The position numbers and the translations under genes were made by a program. A stretch of DNA of 64,000 nucleotides from the NCBI GenBank assembly GCA_964510535.1, contig CAZECG010000011.1:1-64000 (forward strand), given 5' to 3'. Below, piece after piece: positions 26,165-34,398 of the stretch; position 1 is the stretch's first letter, and each line of letters starts with the position of its first letter. The stretch is from JAJPXC01 sp964510535 (GTDB lineage: Bacteria > Bacteroidota > Bacteroidia > Bacteroidales > Muribaculaceae). The notes beneath the pieces were generated by a model. That model was not told the DNA's origin and did no database searches. It saw only the letters and a list, made by a program, of their open reading frames with translations.

Positions 26165-27301
26165 ATGGATAAATTTCAATTGACTGTTATAGGCGCATTT
26201 GCGTTAATCATCGGCTCGGGAGCGACCGGATGTAAGGGACCGACCGGCGGGGGCGGGAGCAATGCCGCCGGGGGCGACACGCTCACCCATGAGGCGACGC
26301 TGCTGACGATAGTGGACCACGGCGATTACACTACGGCGGCGATAGCTAACCCATGGGACTCTTCCGCCGCCGAACTGCAAACGTTAGTGCTGATAGCCGC
26401 CGGGAAGCCGAAACCCGCCGAACTGCCCCGCGGCACTGTCATCACGGTGCCAATCACCAACTCGATAGTTTACTCATCGGTGCACGCGTCGGCCATTGAC
26501 GAGCTTGGCGCGATAGAAGCCGTCAAGGGGGTGTGCGACGCCGCCTATTTCAAGATTCCCGCTATCGTGAATGGGCTTGCCGACGGAAGCGTTGTCGACG
26601 CGGGCAATTCCATGTCACCCTCGATTGAGCGTATTTTGCTCCTCGGTCCCGACGCGATACTGAAATCGCCGTTCCAGAACTCATCGGCGGGCGGCATTGA
26701 GACTACGGGTATCCCCGTGGTCGAATGCGCCGATTACATGGAACCCACCCCCCTCGGGCGCGCCGAATGGATAAAGCTCCTCGGCGAACTCTACGGCAAG
26801 CGCGACGAGGCGGCGGCAATCTACCAAAAAGTGTCGAAGGAGTACAACGCTATCCGCTCGAAAGCAGCCGAAGCGGAGACTCGCCCGACAGTAATTTCAG
26901 AGACGGTGACCGACGGAGTGTGGTATATGCCCGGCGGCAACAGCTACATGGCGCGGTTGTTTGCCGACGCCGGAGGCGACTACCCTTGGAGCGGCGACAC
27001 CTCGGCAGGGTCGCTACCGCTTGACTTCGCCACCGTCTACGACCGCGCCAACGACGCCGACATTTGGCTCGTGAAGACTTTCGGCAAAGACCTCACGCTC
27101 GACGACCTGCGCTCAGCCTACCCGCTCAACGAGCGGTTCAAGGCGTTCGCAACTGGAGGGGTCTATGCGTGCAACACCGCCACCTCGCCACTGTTTGAGG
27201 AGTTCCCTTTTCATCCCGAAAAACTGCTTAGGGAGTATTACAACATATTCCACCCGTCAGATGACAGCCGTCTGACCTACTTCAACCAGGTGAGACGATG
27301 A
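26165..27301 (+). CDS. Periplasmic binding lipoprotein of a FecBCD/BtuFCD-type importer
   Basis: 378 residues with the start at 26165. A signal peptide ends in lipobox GATGC followed by a Gly-rich linker. The class III binding-protein fold is visible: TVITVPITNSIVYSSVHASA, DAGNSMSPSIERILLLGPDAIL, and GIPVVECADYMEPTPLGRAEWI. The spacing of the two lobes and the ligand-site style match siderophore, heme or cobalamin binders. A short segment GVWYMPGGNSYMARLFADAG is typical. The stop overlaps the permease ATG by four bases. The ligand cannot be read from sequence, and no TonB-dependent receptor is nearby. Confidence 0.88.
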   Translation: MDKFQLTVIGAFALIIGSGATGCKGPTGGGGSNAAGGDTLTHEATLLTIVDHGDYTTAAIANPWDSSAAELQTLVLIAAGKPKPAELPRGTVITVPITNSIVYSSVHASAIDELGAIEAVKGVCDAAYFKIPAIVNGLADGSVVDAGNSMSPSIERILLLGPDAILKSPFQNSSAGGIETTGIPVVECADYMEPTPLGRAEWIKLLGELYGKRDEAAAIYQKVSKEYNAIRSKAAEAETRPTVISETVTDGVWYMPGGNSYMARLFADAGGDYPWSGDTSAGSLPLDFATVYDRANDADIWLVKTFGKDLTLDDLRSAYPLNERFKAFATGGVYACNTATSPLFEEFPFHPEKLLREYYNIFHPSDDSRLTYFNQVRR

Positions 27302-28335
27302 TGCGACCCGCCAACCGCAATCGACGCCACCGCACGGCACTCGCCGTCATGGCAGCCGCGTTACCTGTCATAATCGCCGCCTGTCTGCTGACAGGCAGTG
27401 TCGACATCCCGTTCACGCAGGTTGTGAAAGCACTGGCCGGTCACGCCACCGACAACCCCCGGTGGAGCGTCATTGTCATCGAGATGCGCCTCCCCATGGC
27501 ACTGACGGCGGCTCTCGCGGGAGCGTCGCTCGCTCTCTCGGGACTGTTGCTGCAGACCACATTCGACAACCCCCTGGCCGGGCCATCGATTCTCGGGATA
27601 TCGACCGGCGCGTCGCTCGGCGTGGCAGTGGTGCTGCTCGCATTAGGCGGGAGCGTCACGGGAGTGGGATACTATGCCGGCATACTCACCGGCGCGACAG
27701 CCGGCGCGGCAACGGTGATGCTGGCCCTGCTCGCTTTTTCAATGATGGTGTCGAGCACAGCCATGTTGCTGATTATAGGCATAATGATGGGCTATCTGGC
27801 ATCTTCGGCAATCTCTCTGCTCAACTTTTTCTCCACCCGCGAGGGAGTTCACTCATTCGTGGTATGGGGGTTAGGCTCGTTCTCGTCGTTGACGCTTGAG
27901 CGTCTGACTGTTTTCGCAGCCATATCACTGTCTCTCATGGGATGCGCGATGCTCATGGCAAAGCCGCTCAACGCCCTGCTGCTGGGACAGCGTTATGCCG
28001 AGAATCTCGGAATCAACATCCCCGCCACACGCAACCGCCTGTTGGCGATATCCGGGGGGCTGACGGCGGTGGTGACAGCCTTTTGCGGCCCCATAGGTTT
28101 CATAGGGTTGGTCGTCCCCCACATTGCCCGTATGGCGCTGCGCACATCCAACCACTCAGTCCTGCTTCCCGGCACGGCGTTGTGCGGGGCGGTCGTCGGC
28201 TCGGGATGCGCGCTAATCAGTGTCATCTTCGGCTCGGGCGGCATCATCCCGATCAACGCCATAACCCCGCTGATAGGCGTGCCAATCATAATATATATCA
28301 TCATCAACCGCAAGAAACTACTCTATTTCAACTGA
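27298..28335 (+). CDS. FecCD/BtuC family permease
   Basis: 345 residues with nine to ten membrane segments. FecCD hallmarks are present: MRLPMALTAALAGASLALSG near residue 60, NPLAGPSILGISTGASLG, and the late CGPIGFIGLVVPHIARM motif that contacts the ATPase. It is the inner-membrane channel of the importer. It overlaps the binding protein gene by four bases and the ATPase gene by one base (TGATG), so all three are coupled. Confidence 0.95.
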   Translation: MMRPANRNRRHRTALAVMAAALPVIIAACLLTGSVDIPFTQVVKALAGHATDNPRWSVIVIEMRLPMALTAALAGASLALSGLLLQTTFDNPLAGPSILGISTGASLGVAVVLLALGGSVTGVGYYAGILTGATAGAATVMLALLAFSMMVSSTAMLLIIGIMMGYLASSAISLLNFFSTREGVHSFVVWGLGSFSSLTLERLTVFAAISLSLMGCAMLMAKPLNALLLGQRYAENLGINIPATRNRLLAISGGLTAVVTAFCGPIGFIGLVVPHIARMALRTSNHSVLLPGTALCGAVVGSGCALISVIFGSGGIIPINAITPLIGVPIIIYIIINRKKLLYFN

Positions 28336-29135
28336 TGTCTGACCCGGTAATCCTCACCGCGCGCGGCCTCACCGCGGGCTATCGCTCAGGGCGTTCGGCC
28401 ACCCCCGTGCTGAGCGGGCTAAACCTCAATCTGCGCCGGGGCGAGATGGTGTCGCTGCTGGGCAGCAACGGCATCGGCAAGTCAACCCTGCTGCGCACCC
28501 TCACCGGGGTGCAATCCCCCCTCGCCGGGACAATCGAGATCGACGGCTCGCCGTTAGCAGGCTATACCGTCCGACAGCTCGCGCGCACCCTCGGCATCGT
28601 CTACACCGACCGCACACTGGCCGGAGCGTTGACCGTGGAGGAACTTGTAGGGCTTGGTCGCCACCCCTATACAGGATTTTTCGGACGGTTAGACAGCGAC
28701 GACCGCCGCATCGTGGCACGCGCCATGGAGCGAGCGGGCATCTCTCACAAACGCGGCGAGCATCTGGCGCGGCTCTCTGATGGCGAACGGCAGAAAACCA
28801 TGATAGCCAAAGCCCTGGCACAGCAGACCCCGATAATCATAATGGACGAGCCGACGGCGTTTCTCGACGCCGCGAGCCGCATCGAAACCATGTCGCTGCT
28901 CCACGACCTGGCGACCGACGACAACAAAGCGATATTGCTGTCAACCCACGACATAGCCCCCGCCATCGACCTCAGTCACCGGCTCTGGATTGTCAAGGCC
29001 GACCGCACACTGGTCGACGGCACACCCGACGAGCTGACGGCGCGCCCCGACGGCCTCCCCTCGCTGTTCGACGGACGGGAAGTGACCTTCGACCCTGCGG
29101 CGCGCGACTTCAAAGCGCGCCACAAAGACGGCTAA
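28335..29135 (+). CDS. ABC ATPase of the FecBCD/BtuFCD-type importer
   Basis: 266 residues. Walker A is GSNGIGKST, the signature LSDGERQK, Walker B IIIMDEPTAFLDAAS, and the switch His lies in LLSTHD. This is the FecE/BtuD branch. I chose the ATG at 28335, which overlaps the permease stop as TGATG. A reading frame extending upstream inside the permease gene is not used. It is the last gene of the operon. Confidence 0.95.
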   Translation: MSDPVILTARGLTAGYRSGRSATPVLSGLNLNLRRGEMVSLLGSNGIGKSTLLRTLTGVQSPLAGTIEIDGSPLAGYTVRQLARTLGIVYTDRTLAGALTVEELVGLGRHPYTGFFGRLDSDDRRIVARAMERAGISHKRGEHLARLSDGERQKTMIAKALAQQTPIIIMDEPTAFLDAASRIETMSLLHDLATDDNKAILLSTHDIAPAIDLSHRLWIVKADRTLVDGTPDELTARPDGLPSLFDGREVTFDPAARDFKARHKDG

Positions 29136-29174
29136 AAACGCCGCATCGTCATGGTCAATCGCGGATTTATGTGT

Positions 29175-29182
29175 AACTTCGC
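29175..29182 (+). promoter_or_regulatory. Probable -7 box of argF'
   Basis: TAACTTCG lies 22 bases before the chosen ATG and inside a longer upstream reading frame, which favours the start at 29205. Confidence 0.55.
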
Positions 29183-29204
29183 GGCTATAAAGCATTTAAT
29201 CATT

Positions 29205-30158
29205 ATGAACAATTTCACATCCGTAAACGATATCGGCGACCTGCGCGCGGCTGTCGCCGAAGCTCTTGAGGTCAAAGCCAACCGATTTGGCTACCAGCAC
29301 CTTGGCCGCAACAAAACCCTGTTGATGATTTTCTTCAACTCATCGCTGCGCACGCGCCTGAGCACTCAAAAAGCAGCCTTGAACCTCGGGATGAACGTCA
29401 TAGTCCTCGACGTGAACCAGGGGGCATGGAAACTCGAAACCGAGCGAGGAGTCATCATGGACGGCGACAAACCCGAACACCTGCTTGAAGCCATCCCCGT
29501 GATGGGATGCTACTGTGACATCATCGGCGTGAGGTCGTTCGCACGCTTCGAATCAAAGGTCGACGACTATGAGGAACGCATCATCAACCAGTTCATTCGC
29601 TACTCGGGCCGCCCGGTGTTCTCGATGGAGGCCGCTACACGCCATCCGCTCCAATCGTTTGCCGACCTCATCACCATCGAAGAACACAAAACCGTCGAAC
29701 GCCCCAAAATTGTCATGACCTGGGCGCCTCACCCCAAAGCCCTCCCCCAGGCCGTCCCCAACTCGTTTGCCGAGTGGATTAACGCCACCGGCTATGATTT
29801 TGTCATCACGCATCCACGCGGATATGAGCTCGCGCCCGACTTTGTCGGGAAAGCGCGCGTAGAGTATGACCAAGACAAGGCTCTCGAAGGCGCCGACTTT
29901 GTCTACGCCAAAAACTGGTCGGCCTATGCCGACCCCAACTATGGCAAAGTGCTGTCGACCGACCGCAACTGGACTGTCACCGCCGACAAAATGGCACTGA
30001 CCAACAACGCCTACTTCATGCACTGCCTGCCGGTGCGCCGCAACATGATTGTGAGCGACGACGTGATTGAGGGGCCGCGCTCTCTCGTCATCCCCGAAGC
30101 CGCCAACCGCGAGATTTCCGCCCAGGTAGTGCTCAAACGCCTCCTCGAATCCCTCTGA
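29205..30158 (+). CDS. argF': N-succinylornithine carbamoyltransferase (ArgF')
   Basis: 317 residues from the ATG at 29205 (MNNFTSVNDIGDL). It transfers carbamoyl phosphate to an N-acylated ornithine. The carbamoyl-phosphate site is FFNSSLRTRLS and the ornithine-side motif FMHCLPVRRN. With this start, Pro falls at position 90 in DGDKPEHLLEA. In the B. fragilis enzyme, Pro90 marks specificity for N-succinylornithine, while N-acetylornithine transcarbamylases have Glu at the equivalent place. The sequence resembles the B. fragilis enzyme closely throughout. It is not in an operon with argB and argE, which are 27 kb away. A terminator follows at 30255. Confidence 0.93.
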   Translation: MNNFTSVNDIGDLRAAVAEALEVKANRFGYQHLGRNKTLLMIFFNSSLRTRLSTQKAALNLGMNVIVLDVNQGAWKLETERGVIMDGDKPEHLLEAIPVMGCYCDIIGVRSFARFESKVDDYEERIINQFIRYSGRPVFSMEAATRHPLQSFADLITIEEHKTVERPKIVMTWAPHPKALPQAVPNSFAEWINATGYDFVITHPRGYELAPDFVGKARVEYDQDKALEGADFVYAKNWSAYADPNYGKVLSTDRNWTVTADKMALTNNAYFMHCLPVRRNMIVSDDVIEGPRSLVIPEAANREISAQVVLKRLLESL

Positions 30159-30254
30159 CATCCCTGCCGTTACAATCGCACAAAGAGAGCTGCCAATCAA
30201 AAATATGCTCAATGTAAAAAGGTGGTTGAAAAATTTATAGCAACGGCTCGCGGC

Positions 30255-30278
30255 GATTCCCGCATGGGAATCTTTTTT
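30255..30278 (+). terminator. Terminator after argF'
   Basis: GATTCCC (30255-30261), loop GCAT, GGGAATC (30266-30272), then TTTTTT. It is compact and canonical, 97 bases after the argF' stop. Confidence 0.88.
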
Positions 30279-30294
30279 ATATAGCCTGTTAAGA

Positions 30295-30402
30295 GTGCTC
30301 GGAGTACTCAGAGCACCCCACCCCACCAAGTCAATCCGCGAGGATTGATTTGACACACGCCCGAGAGGGATAACAAAAAAACGGCGTGACCCCGTTTTTG
30401 TT
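30295..30402. other. Cluster of three hairpins between argF' and tRNA-Pro
   Basis: Three inverted repeats follow each other: GTGCTC/GAGCAC (30295-30316, enclosing the palindrome GAGTACTC), TCAATCC/GGATTGA with loop GCGA (30331-30348), and AACAAAAA...CGG with CCGTTTTTGTT (30372-30402). The last could terminate transcription in either direction. No coding region is credible in 30159-30463, so this may be a small RNA. Confidence 0.5.
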
Positions 30403-30413
30403 CCGGCTATTTG

Positions 30414-30451
30414 CGAAAAAATGGGCTTAACTCGTTGAGCTAAACCCATTT
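30414..30451 (-). terminator. Terminator of tRNA-Pro
   Basis: On the minus strand AAATGGG pairs with CCCATTT (30445-30451 with 30419-30425), with inner pairs TTA/TAA and CTC/GAG, followed by a T-run. It starts 13 bases after the tRNA. Confidence 0.85.
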
Positions 30452-30463
30452 GCTGAAAAATTG

Positions 30464-30536
30464 TCGGGGTGAGAAGACTCGAACTTCCGACCTCCACGTC
30501 CCGAACGTGGCGCGCTGCCAACTGTGCTACACCCCG
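30464..30536 (-). tRNA. tRNA-Pro (CGG)
   Basis: The reverse complement folds as a cloverleaf: acceptor CGGGGTG/CACCCCG, anticodon stem CCACG/CGTGG around TTCGGGA (anticodon CGG), and a T-arm with GTTCGAGTC. The discriminator is A and CCA is not encoded. It has its own promoter and terminator. Confidence 0.96.
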
Positions 30537-30560
30537 AGCAGCTTTCTTTGTTTGCGACCG

Positions 30561-30591
30561 CAAAGGTAAGAATTAATTCACAATCCGCAAA
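30561..30591 (-). promoter_or_regulatory. Promoter of tRNA-Pro
   Basis: Minus-strand TTTG (30588-30591), 19 bases, TACCTTTG (30561-30568): an exact consensus 24 bases before the tRNA. Confidence 0.85.
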
Positions 30592-30615
30592 TATTTTTTC
30601 ATACTGTTTTTTACT

Positions 30616-30623
30616 TATCTTCG
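30616..30623 (+). promoter_or_regulatory. Probable -7 box of the 30657 lipoprotein gene
   Basis: TATCTTCG lies 33 bases before the ATG. The -33 element is unclear. Confidence 0.5.
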
Positions 30624-30656
30624 CGTGACAAACATAAAAACGCCACTTCAACGCCG

Positions 30657-31205
30657 ATGAAAGCCCTACTCACCATGACAGCCCTCGCAGCTCTCGCGGC
30701 CGGATGCCGCTCGTCAGCCCCTGCCACATCACCCGACCCGGCGCAGTCGCCGGCTCCGCTGCAGCAACCCTCCGAATCAATCGGCGGACACTCCGACGCC
30801 CCCATCCACCGCGCCCTGCCGCGCGCGATCATATATAAGACCAACGGCGACTACCGCGACAACGTCCCCGTGACACTCAACGCCGCCGGCACCGCCTTAG
30901 TCTCGTTCCCATCCCCCTCCGACCTCACTGACCAGTCCACACCGCTGCCTTTGGCCGACGGCTATCTGCTCGACCGCCGCGGAGTGACAATGAACACGCG
31001 GTTCACCCGCTACACCTACGACCGCTATCGCGCGCTGATCACCCCGCCTGCCCCGGCAACGCTCATCGACAGCATAATTCCCAGCGCGCGTGTCACTGAG
31101 CTACATCGGCTCGACATCACGCCGCAACAGGCCATGGGCGACACCGCCGCCGTCAACGACCTCATACGCCGCAATTTGCGGCAGCCCGACGGCTCACAAA
31201 TGTGA
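30657..31205 (+). CDS. Hypothetical lipoprotein
   Basis: 182 residues. The signal peptide ends with lipobox LAAGC (Cys17), followed by a Pro/Ser/Gln-rich linker (18-50). The rest is a small domain with ALPRAIIYKTNGDYRDNVPV, then SFPSPSDLTDQSTPLPLADGY and a C-terminal helix. I recognise no named family, but the KTNGDYRDNVPV-type motif seems to recur in lipoproteins of related Bacteroidales (from memory). It is probably anchored in the outer membrane. Single gene. Confidence 0.75.
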   Translation: MKALLTMTALAALAAGCRSSAPATSPDPAQSPAPLQQPSESIGGHSDAPIHRALPRAIIYKTNGDYRDNVPVTLNAAGTALVSFPSPSDLTDQSTPLPLADGYLLDRRGVTMNTRFTRYTYDRYRALITPPAPATLIDSIIPSARVTELHRLDITPQQAMGDTAAVNDLIRRNLRQPDGSQM

Positions 31206-31220
31206 AATATTCTAAAAAAC

Positions 31221-31252
31221 TTTGTAGGATAACAAATAAAATCATACCTTTA
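31221..31252 (+). promoter_or_regulatory. Promoter of the secreted SusE/F-like gene
   Basis: TTTG (31221-31224), 20 bases, TACCTTTA (31245-31252, seven of eight matches). It implies an AU-rich leader of about 115 bases before the ATG at 31374. Confidence 0.65.
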
Positions 31253-31373
31253 CGCGGTAATATAGTGTCGAGGCATCAATATTTCAGAGAAAACACTCTC
31301 ATAATGAGCCGGATACAACGTATACATTGACATAATAACATTAACTTTTTGTTTAACAAATAACATTTAAAAC

Positions 31374-33263
31374 ATGAAAAAACAGTTACGCAACATGATG
31401 CTCGCCGGTGCAGCCGCACTCGTTGCCGGCAATGCATTCGCCGCTGGATCGGTTGACTCTATCGCCGCCGGTTTTAACTTGACCATCGACTGGGAGCAAG
31501 CACTTCCTACGCTTGAAACCGGTGGTGGAGTATCGGACTGGAAAGATGCAACCGCAGTCAAAGGTTCAAACGAGATTCTCGTCATGAACAAGACCACCAA
31601 GTCAATTTGGTCATTTACCAATACATCAGCAACAGAGGTTGTGACCGGGCTTCCGACCACTCCGTTTGCAATCACTTGCGACGAAGCCGGAAACGTCATC
31701 TTCAACAACGGTGGTGGTGCAAGCACAGGTGCAACCACTTTCTATATCCTCCCCGCCGGCAAGCGCAGCGCCAGTGACTTGCAGAACCTCAACCTCACTC
31801 TCCCCGAAGGCGTTGAAGAGGGTACTCGCGTAGACTATCTCGGCCGCGTGCTTGGTGACGTCCTCAGTGCGGATGGTGGTTGGTTTAATACCGCTATGAA
31901 CACCGCGAAAGTTGTCTGCTCTTACTACATAGCTGAAGGCGAGCAAATGGAATCATACGCATCACTCGAGCTTCCCGCCGCACTCACTACGTTCTATGTG
32001 ACTCAACCCTGGGGAACATCGGTAGAAGAATGCCAAAACGCATCAGACCCCTCAATGACCGCCTATGTTTACGGTGGTAACGTAAGCACCATCCTGCAGC
32101 CCAACGAGGCATTTGACGATTGGGAAAAGATAAACCGCGTTCAGCAGCGTTCAGCAGCCGGTTTCGACTGGTTCATGCTCGGCGACGAGACCTACTACGT
32201 CTATGGTGCTAAACTTGAAGGCCGCGCAGCCACTTGGTGCCCCAACGACTTTGTGATTGTACGCGCAAGCGACAACGCTGTCGTTGCTTCTTACAAGGCT
32301 CCCGCCGACACCCCCTCAGGCGCAGTTTGCGGTGGAATTACAGCCTATGCCAACGAGGATGGCAAATCTGCCACCATCTACCGTTTCACCTCAATTTCAG
32401 GTGCTGCCAAACTCACCTTCTCTCTTAAAGAAGAAGCTCCCGCCGTTCCCGCACTCTACATCCTCGGCAACAACGGCATTTCTTGGGATCCCGCTAACCC
32501 CGGCGAGTTCGCCTACAACGATACCACCAAGACTTACTCATTTGATCTCTATGGTGCGACCAATGGTTTCAAGGTTTCTACCGCTAAGGGTACTTGGGCT
32601 GAATTTGACGCAGCAGGATTCCACATCGACGGCAATCTCGCCGCTAACACTGTGACTCCGCTTCTCAGTGGCGCTCCTGCCGAGGGCGCTAACATCTTAC
32701 TGGCTGAGGCCAACGACTACACGATTGTTATCGACTCTGCTCTCACCACTATCAAGGCTACAGTTATACCCACGCCTACCCCCGATAAACTTTTCGTCCT
32801 CGGTAATCTCTCAGTTGGCGAATGGGATCCCTCAAAAGGTGTTGAGCTCACCAAGAACGGTGACATCTTCGAAGGCGACGTTGCCATGACAGGCGCTTAC
32901 TTCAGCTTCATCGATGGACTCGCAGAAGCTTCAGGTGATTGGCTCAATGCAGGTCAGCGTTACGGTGCAACCAGCAACAACTTTGGAACGCACCTCAACA
33001 CTGCAGTACGCTTCACGAGAGGCGAAAACGCATTTAACATCCTTGACTACACCGAATATCCCCAGAGCGTTCACTTCGTGGTTGACTTTGACGCAATGAC
33101 AGTCACCATCTCAACCGCAACAGGCGTTGAAGATGTAGCTGTTGACGCTGCAGTTCCCGCTGAATACTACAACCTCCAGGGTATCCGCGTGGCTCAGCCC
33201 GAGGCAGGCAAACTCTACATCGTTAAGAAAGGCGACAAAGTCAGCAAAATGCTCGTCAAATAA
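31374..33263 (+). CDS. Secreted SusE/SusF-like glycan-binding protein with C-terminal tail
   Basis: 629 residues, with a signal peptide (1-24, ending AFA). Residues 30-350 look like a beta-propeller-type domain (DWKDATAVKGSNEILVMN, FAITCDEAGNVIFNN). Two SusE/SusF-like binding domains follow: about 355-460 (LYILGNNGISWDPANP) and 470-575 (KLFVLGNLSVGEWDPS). The last 45 residues (YYNLQGIRVAQPEAG, LYIVKKGDKVSKMLVK) form a Por-type C-terminal tail. Codon use favours GGT, GCT and CTC in a way its neighbours do not, suggesting high expression. It is probably a surface or secreted polysaccharide-binding protein. No SusC/D pair is adjacent. Confidence 0.75.
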   Translation: MKKQLRNMMLAGAAALVAGNAFAAGSVDSIAAGFNLTIDWEQALPTLETGGGVSDWKDATAVKGSNEILVMNKTTKSIWSFTNTSATEVVTGLPTTPFAITCDEAGNVIFNNGGGASTGATTFYILPAGKRSASDLQNLNLTLPEGVEEGTRVDYLGRVLGDVLSADGGWFNTAMNTAKVVCSYYIAEGEQMESYASLELPAALTTFYVTQPWGTSVEECQNASDPSMTAYVYGGNVSTILQPNEAFDDWEKINRVQQRSAAGFDWFMLGDETYYVYGAKLEGRAATWCPNDFVIVRASDNAVVASYKAPADTPSGAVCGGITAYANEDGKSATIYRFTSISGAAKLTFSLKEEAPAVPALYILGNNGISWDPANPGEFAYNDTTKTYSFDLYGATNGFKVSTAKGTWAEFDAAGFHIDGNLAANTVTPLLSGAPAEGANILLAEANDYTIVIDSALTTIKATVIPTPTPDKLFVLGNLSVGEWDPSKGVELTKNGDIFEGDVAMTGAYFSFIDGLAEASGDWLNAGQRYGATSNNFGTHLNTAVRFTRGENAFNILDYTEYPQSVHFVVDFDAMTVTISTATGVEDVAVDAAVPAEYYNLQGIRVAQPEAGKLYIVKKGDKVSKMLVK

Positions 33264-33289
33264 TCGTCACCAACGATAACAACAACAAA

Positions 33290-33321
33290 AAAAGGCCACC
33301 CCTCCGGGGGTGGCCTTTTTT
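33290..33321 (+). terminator. Strong terminator after the secreted protein gene
   Basis: GGCCACCC (33294-33301) pairs with GGGTGGCC (33308-33315), flanked by an A-run and TTTTTT. It can act on both strands. Confidence 0.93.
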
Positions 33322-33374
33322 GTCGTTATTATCCACAAAAGCGATGGGGATCTCTTTCCCCCACTAACCGACTA

Positions 33375-33776
33375 TCACTCCGATTCCCGTGACACTCGGC
33401 GGTGATAGACATAATCTATCCCATCTTTGCGCAACGTAAGCGACGTGCCGTTAAAATCAGTGATATGGTAAGCCGACCGGGTAGCCACTTCACCCATCAG
33501 TGAGCGGTCACCCTCATACTTGACTGTCGACAAATCATTATCCAAGATGAGAGAATCACCATCAATATGCCATCGGCCTTCAACCCAACAGGTAAGCACC
33601 TCGGGGCGTATGGCGCGCATCACCGACGTACCGTCATCGTGAAGCTCATACAACGGTTCTATGTCAGAAATCTCCGAGATGAAATAGTCGCCCACCATCT
33701 CCTTCTCGCGGCTCGAAAGCCCGCATCCGGCCAACAGCCCGACAGCTGCCGCCGCTACCAAAATTTTCCGTTTCAT
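33375..33776 (-). CDS. Small lipocalin-like lipoprotein
   Basis: 133 residues. The signal peptide ends with lipobox LLAGC (Cys18). The mature part is a small beta-rich domain: GDYFISEISDIEPLYELHDDG, then RWHIDGDSLILDN and GTSLTLRKDGIDYVYHR. The strand pattern of a growing substrate-barrel with W-x-I-x-G-D-S-L-I is like lipocalin-like DUFs common in Bacteroidales. Function is unknown. A promoter box ends seven bases before the ATG. Confidence 0.75.
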   Translation of the reverse strand: MKRKILVAAAAVGLLAGCGLSSREKEMVGDYFISEISDIEPLYELHDDGTSVMRAIRPEVLTCWVEGRWHIDGDSLILDNDLSTVKYEGDRSLMGEVATRSAYHITDFNGTSLTLRKDGIDYVYHRRVSRESE

Positions 33777-33783
33777 AACGCTG

Positions 33784-33791
33784 CGAAATTA
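33784..33791 (-). promoter_or_regulatory. -7 box next to the lipocalin-like start
   Basis: Minus-strand TAATTTCG with its last base at 33784, only seven bases from the ATG at 33776. A possible TTTG lies at 33815-33818 (spacing 23). Confidence 0.5.
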
Positions 33792-33819
33792 CAAAAAAGT
33801 CCGACGTGAAACGCCAAAA

Positions 33820-33929
33820 AAATTTGCTTTTTGCACTCGCTTATTCGTATCGTTGACTGCCGTCTTAGATACTTCCGCTCGGCAAAATCAAATAAATTTG
33901 CTTTTTGCGCTCGCTTATTCGTATCTTTG
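33820..33929 (+). repeat. Duplicated promoter segment (two 36-base direct copies)
   Basis: Bases 33820-33855 and 33894-33929 match at 34 of 36 positions, offset 74 bases. Both contain a TTTG and a TAT-CNTTG -7 region; copy 1 ends TATCGTTG and copy 2 TATCTTTG. The 38 bases between copies are unrelated. Copy 2 is the working promoter by position. Confidence 0.9.
33897..33929 (+). promoter_or_regulatory. Promoter of the 33934 lipoprotein gene
   Basis: TTTG (33897-33900), 21 bases, TATCTTTG (33922-33929). The start codon begins four bases after the -7 box, so the transcript should be leaderless or nearly so. Confidence 0.75.
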
Positions 33930-33933
33930 CATT

Positions 33934-34398
33934 ATGATGAAAAAAATCTTGACCTTTATAATGGCTGCGGTACTGTTCACGGTGTGGAGCTGCGACACTG
34001 CCGTTTCGCGCAACGATGAGCTGACAGCCGCCGAACAAGCCATCGACACACACAACTACCGCAGCGCGCAGATAGCCTGCGACCGCCTGCTTGAGCAATC
34101 GGCTGAGCAGCCCCTGTCGGCCTCACAGTTTGGCCGCTTGTCACTGCTGTTCATGCGCCTGTCGGAAATTGACGCCGAGCACGAGAATGTCGGGCAAGCC
34201 ACTCAATGCTACTTGAAAGCATTCGCCGCCGACACCGACAGCGCGAGAGCCTACTACAACTCCCTTCCGATTGAGATGTCGAGCTATGTCGAGATGATGG
34301 CATCACTAAGCCATGCCATCACCTCTCCCGCCGACATCAGCGACGACTCATGGTGCGAAACCGACTCAACCCCCCCCACCGACAGCCATGAGCATTAA
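33934..34398 (+). CDS. Hypothetical helical lipoprotein
   Basis: 154 residues from the first of two adjacent ATG codons (33934, 33937). The signal peptide ends in FTVWSC, a plausible lipobox. The mature part is helical and TPR-like: TAAEQAIDTHNYRSAQIACD, then FGRLSLLFMRLSEIDAEHEN and QATQCYLKAFAADTDSARAYY. It ends in an acidic, Pro/Asp-rich tail. I recognise no named family. An upstream in-frame ATG at 33853 lies inside the duplicated promoter and would hide the signal peptide, so it is not used. The stop overlaps the SUI1 start by 11 bases. Confidence 0.75.
   Translation: MMKKILTFIMAAVLFTVWSCDTAVSRNDELTAAEQAIDTHNYRSAQIACDRLLEQSAEQPLSASQFGRLSLLFMRLSEIDAEHENVGQATQCYLKAFAADTDSARAYYNSLPIEMSSYVEMMASLSHAITSPADISDDSWCETDSTPPTDSHEH

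Noticed and set aside
29553..30563. 336-codon minus-strand frame across argF' and tRNA-Pro
   Set aside because: It runs antisense to argF' and through a tRNA and terminator; its translation has no recognisable domain.
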